A stretch of DNA of 9,343 nt, from the NCBI GenBank assembly GCA_015661405.1, contig JACWMK010000071.1, positions 1 through 9,343 on the forward strand, written 5' to 3'. The translations under genes were made by a program, and so were the position numbers. Positions 7,115 to 9,343 of this stretch are shown piece by piece. Each line of letters starts with the position of its first letter. The stretch's first letter is position 1. Below the pieces are notes generated by a model that saw nothing but the letters and a program-made list of their open reading frames with translations, made no database searches and had not been told where the DNA came from. This DNA is from Methanobacterium sp. (lineage in GTDB: Archaea; Methanobacteriota; Methanobacteria; Methanobacteriales; Methanobacteriaceae).

Positions 7115-7523
7115 ATACCATTATCGTGACCTTAAGATTCCCACCCTGCCTTAAATCCTCCACTAAATCCCGATTCAAATCACAAGCCGCCTTATCAGCA
7201 TGAATCATCAAAGTCCTACTACAAATAAAATCACTTTTCCTACAAACCATATCCGAAGGATGAGTCAAAGTCAAAGCCGGATGCCCATAACCCCTAATCA
7301 TATCAACAGCATTCACAGTTTCCAATTGAATTTTAATAAGAGTATCCTCACATCTAATAGCATCCAATAATTCCTCGGGTAAATCCATTAATTTAACATC
7401 AGATGAAACACCAATAATACAATCCGCCCTTACACCAATCTCCTTATCCATAGTAACTTCAAAAGTAGACTTATGCTCAGAAGTAATATTACTATGACCT
7501 TTAACCATAAAAGAATACATCAT
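7113..7523 (-). CDS. DUF371 family archaeal protein
   Basis: A small, conserved, mainly archaeal protein of unknown function. Family signatures are MVKGHSNITSEHKSTFEVTMD (usual form GHPNVxAxHxTTxEIT), ADCIIGVSSD (usually GDCIIGV), GYGHPALTLTHPSDMVCRKSD and CSRTLMIHADKAACDLNRDLVEDL. Conserved His, Cys and Asp residues hint at a metal or nucleotide site, but this is not established. It is probably cytoplasmic, with no signal peptide or membrane segment. I prefer the ATG at 7523 (136 residues) because GGTGA at 7532-7536 lies 8 nt before it. An in-frame ATG at 7544 would add seven residues (MDMVKNF) but lacks a good ribosome binding site. The gene converges on tRNA-Leu and diverges from the DUF123 gene. 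The family is recognised from memory of its motifs. Confidence 0.85.
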   Translation of the reverse strand: MMYSFMVKGHSNITSEHKSTFEVTMDKEIGVRADCIIGVSSDVKLMDLPEELLDAIRCEDTLIKIQLETVNAVDMIRGYGHPALTLTHPSDMVCRKSDFICSRTLMIHADKAACDLNRDLVEDLRQGGNLKVTIMV

Positions 7524-7578
7524 AAAATTTTTCACCATATCCATCTCTTTTAAACTAATTATTTATGTATTCATTTAG

Positions 7579-7616
7579 TTTAAATAAAAAAAAATAGGTT
7601 AATGAATATTTATATT
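7579..7616. promoter_or_regulatory. Divergent promoter region, DUF371 / DUF123 genes
   Basis: TTTAAATA at 7579-7586 contains a self-complementary TTTAAA and could act as box A in both directions. To the right it would give a leader of about 28 nt that includes AGGATGG (7620-7626). To the left it would start transcription near 7557. A second box, TTTATATT at 7609-7616, is only 20 nt before the DUF123 start codon and would yield an almost leaderless mRNA. Sequence alone does not decide between them. Confidence 0.4.
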
Positions 7617-7636
7617 TAAAGGATGGGATAATTAGA

Positions 7637-8080
7637 ATGCCAAAAAAAGAACCAATAAAAGGCACATACTGTCTCCTAATCCACTTAAAACACGATTCAA
7701 AGATAACTATAGGTAAATTAGGAGAAAAATACTTCACGAAAGGATACTACATATACGTGGGATCCGCCTTAAACTCCCTAGAAACACGCATACTAAGACA
7801 TCTCAGGAAAGAAAAAAAAATACACTGGCACATTGATTACCTTTTAAATAATGAAAATACTGAAATCATAGAAGTCATCTATACCATCAATGACATTAAA
7901 TGGGAGTGTAAAATAGCAGCCACCATAGCTGAAACTGGTATAGGAGTAATAAATTTCGGATGCTCGGATTGTAAATGCCAATCCCATCTCTTCCACTTCA
8001 CCAAATACGATGAATCAAGAAATGCCTCTATAAACACAATAAAGAAATTCAATTTGAATGTGAACAAATATTCAGAATAA
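7637..8080 (+). CDS. DUF123 / COG1833 GIY-YIG-like (Uri superfamily) protein
   Basis: A 147-residue stand-alone DUF123 domain, assigned to the GIY-YIG nuclease superfamily. Visible elements are GTYCLLIHL (9-17, the GIY-like strand), IGKLGEKYFTKGYYIYVGSA (25-44, with YVG as the YIG counterpart), the conserved arginine and histidine in LETRILRHLRKEK (48-60), HWHIDYLL (63-70), WECKIAATIAETG (89-101) and FGCSDCKCQSHLFHF (107-121, family motif FGSSDCxCxSHL). In some archaea this domain is fused to endonuclease III, suggesting a role in DNA repair or nucleic-acid processing; activity is unproven. C109, C112 and C114 lie close enough to bind a metal. The start is supported by AGGATGG about 10 nt upstream. 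The gene diverges from DUF371 and no partner gene follows. Confidence 0.88.
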   Translation: MPKKEPIKGTYCLLIHLKHDSKITIGKLGEKYFTKGYYIYVGSALNSLETRILRHLRKEKKIHWHIDYLLNNENTEIIEVIYTINDIKWECKIAATIAETGIGVINFGCSDCKCQSHLFHFTKYDESRNASINTIKKFNLNVNKYSE

Positions 8081-8324
8081 AAAATAATTGAACAAACAAC
8101 CTTGCAAACCTTATTTCCCCATCAATCTTGCACTTATCCGACAAAATTTCATGTAAAAACTCGAAAAATGCATATTAGAAACTTATTTCAACTCACCTCA
8201 TACTATTAAAATCTTGTACATTTCCATATTCCGAAAATTCACAAGTCCTCAAACACATTTGACTAAAAAGAAATAAAGGAAATAAAATTTTTATTTATAA
8301 AACTGTTTTCTCCTATTAAAAATA

Positions 8325-8350
8325 CACCATTTCTGCACCATTTCTGCACC
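8325..8350. repeat. 11-bp tandem repeat, about 2.4 copies
   Basis: CACCATTTCTG occurs twice in perfect tandem (8325-8335, 8336-8346), followed by a partial CACC (8347-8350) and then a nine-T run. The copies are identical. It may be simple slippage or a tandem binding site. It is too short and unspaced to be CRISPR. Confidence 0.7.
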
Positions 8351-8657
8351 TTTTTTTTATCAACTACCTGCTAAAAAGAGATACATAAGAATAAAATATA
8401 ATTTTTTTTTCCTGATCCTAAATCCTTTTTTTCAAGAATTCAAACTCTCTATCTCCTTCACTAAAACTTTAAAAAGTTTAAACTGATTTAATGATTCACA
8501 TATAAATTTCGTTTTTACATATTAATTATCCCTCACTATATATACATTACACACATGACGGATTACTCAACCAATTCCAAATTCTAAATAAGATGACAAT
8601 AAAGCTTCTATAATAAAATTAGAACAATTAAAAGTTATTCAAACATTAAAAACGATT

Positions 8658-8665
8658 TTTATATC
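8658..8665 (+). promoter_or_regulatory. Putative TATA box of the ARPP-1-like gene
   Basis: TTTATATC, preceded by the purine-rich AAAACGA, resembles archaeal box A. It ends only 16 nt before the ATG at 8682, so the mRNA would be leaderless or the true start lies slightly downstream. No Shine-Dalgarno precedes the ATG. Confidence 0.35.
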
Positions 8666-8681
8666 CAATATTGTTTTATTT

Positions 8682-9343
8682 ATGGGTGTAATACTTGAAT
8701 ATTTGGATGATTTAAAATTGGGTAAATCACAGAATTTTGAGAAAAATTCAGTTATTCCCGTGATGGGTGTTGTTAAGGAGAGTTCGGTTTATTTAACGTT
8801 AAAGAAGGCTTTAGATATGAATCTGCTTCAATTAGTGAAGTGGATGATTCTGGTTCTGTAAAGGAACTTAGAGCTGTTAATAAGTCAGAATTACCGGTTT
8901 TAATACTTGATGGTGAGGAATTGGGGGAGTGCTAAACAGAATAGAGTTTTAAATACTAGTGTATTGCTTAAGGGTGACTCCTGTGACTGTTATTCCAGTT
9001 AGTTGTACTGAAGAGGGTAGATGGTCTTATAAAAGTCGGGATTTTCATGATGAGTGTAGTGTGTTCTCATGAGATTAGAAGTTCTAAGCCGCGTGGTGTG
9101 AATGAATCACTTCACATTTTTAATAGTTATGCTTCTGATCAAGGGTCGATTTGGAGTGGAATCCGTGGTTATATGCATCGTGAGGAGTATGATTCACCTA
9201 CAGGGGCCCATAGAGATATTTATGAACATAAATCTAGTGACATTAATAAGTATTTAAGTGAATTTGACTTAGTTGAGGGTCAGAGTGGTCTAGTGGTTTT
9301 TATTAATGGTGAAATTAAGGGTTTTGACAGTGTCTCTAGTCCG
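8682..9343 (+). pseudogene. ARPP-1 (DUF6569-like) family gene, frameshifted, 3' end off window
   Basis: Joined reading frames give one coherent protein of unknown biochemical function. From the ATG at 8682: MGVILEYLDDLKLGKSQNFE...VIPVMGVVKESSVYLTLKKAL. The frame changes near 8811-8818, then ESASISEVDDSGSVKEL...LPVLILDGEELG. It changes again near 8924-8930, giving AKQNRVLNTSVLLKG, again near 8967-8980, giving PVTVIPVSCTEEGRWSYKSR, and again near 9061-9067, giving SHEIRSSKPRGVNESL... SDQGSIWSGI...SPTGAHRDIYEHK...GQSGLVVFINGEIKGFDSVSSP, open to the window edge. The DGEEL-AKQNR-NTS, VIPVSC-EGRWSY, SDQ-W and FINGEIKGFD blocks match what I recall of the ARPP-1 family. One shift equals a lost base and three equal gained bases, most beside short homopolymers. 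Between shifts there are no in-frame stops, so decay is very recent or the shifts are sequencing errors. As read, the first frame ends after 59 codons. Confidence 0.75.

Larger units (their letters stand above)
8081..8681. other. About 600 bp with no supportable gene
   Basis: Both strands and all frames are broken by frequent stops, with no recognisable protein fragment, tRNA-like fold or transposon end. The region is strongly A+T-rich with several T-runs (8351-8359, 8401-8410, 8427-8433). It holds the 11-bp tandem repeat at 8325-8350, a TTGACTAAAAAGAA word (8259-8272) also found before the adhesin gene, a short palindrome AAACTTT-AA-AAAGTTT (8464-8479), and a TATA-like box just before the ARPP-1-like gene. 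An eroded gene or an unrecognised RNA cannot be excluded. Confidence 0.5.

Noticed and set aside
7555..7737. Minus-strand frame across the DUF371/DUF123 promoter region
   Set aside because: It overlaps the start of a recognised DUF123 protein and has a low-complexity Phe/Tyr/Lys composition.
7879..8067. Minus-strand frame within the DUF123 gene
   Set aside because: It is antisense to the conserved C-terminal motif of DUF123 and has no family likeness.
8325..8350. CRISPR-like repeat
   Set aside because: The units are 11 bp, directly adjacent with no spacers, and few in number.
8081..8681. Insertion-sequence remnant or small-peptide gene on the minus strand (for example near 8340)
   Set aside because: A 16-codon frame with an AGGTG upstream exists but has no homology or conservation that I can see, and no transposase fragments or paired terminal repeats were found.
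8682..9070. Programmed ribosomal frameshifting in the ARPP-1-like gene
   Set aside because: Four shifts in under 400 bp with differing directions cannot reasonably be programmed; decay or indel errors explain them better.

Overview
The window looks like chromosomal DNA from a pseudomurein-walled methanogen of the order Methanobacteriales, family Methanobacteriaceae. Four things point there: strong A+T richness, long T-tracts where archaeal terminators are expected, GGTG/GGAGG-type ribosome binding sites, and a large secreted beta-helix 'adhesin-like' protein ending in pseudomurein-binding repeats. Small archaeal families (DUF371, DUF123/COG1833) agree. The genus (Methanobacterium, Methanobrevibacter or Methanosphaera) cannot be settled by eye.

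Positions 1-2862 hold a dTDP-sugar block. rfbA (long-form glucose-1-phosphate thymidylyltransferase, minus strand) is divergent from an rfbC-rfbB pair (RmlC-like epimerase and dTDP-glucose 4,6-dehydratase, plus strand) across a 213-bp A+T-rich promoter region. Together they make dTDP-glucose, then its 4-keto-6-deoxy derivative, then an epimerised product, probably on the way to dTDP-rhamnose. The final reductase (rfbD) is not in the window. Positions 2863-3212 are a T-rich terminator zone and a long non-coding leader region before the adhesin gene.

Positions 3213-6536 encode a 1107-residue exported protein: signal peptide, Thr/Asn-rich linker, long right-handed parallel beta-helix packed with N-x-T/S sequons, an Ig-like region and two C-terminal pseudomurein-binding repeats. 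A hairpin at 6539-6561 separates it from a convergent UPF0235 (DUF167) gene. Then come tRNA-Leu(GAG) at 7014-7096, a convergent DUF371 gene, and a divergent DUF123/COG1833 GIY-YIG-like gene at 7637-8080.

Positions 8081-8681 are about 600 bp without a supportable gene; they hold a short 11-bp tandem repeat and a promoter-like box. From 8682 to the window end lies a gene resembling the ARPP-1 (DUF6569-like) family, readable only across four frame changes. It is either a fresh pseudogene or a stretch of indel errors near a contig end.

The first two blocks can be linked only by inference: activated deoxysugars may feed glycans on the cell surface, possibly on the sequon-rich protein next door. 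I see no CRISPR array, insertion sequence or prophage, and no clear case for a wholly new system. The most useful leads are the sequon-rich wall protein beside sugar genes, its long leader, the recent duplication of a beta-helix coil, and the multiply frameshifted gene at the right edge.
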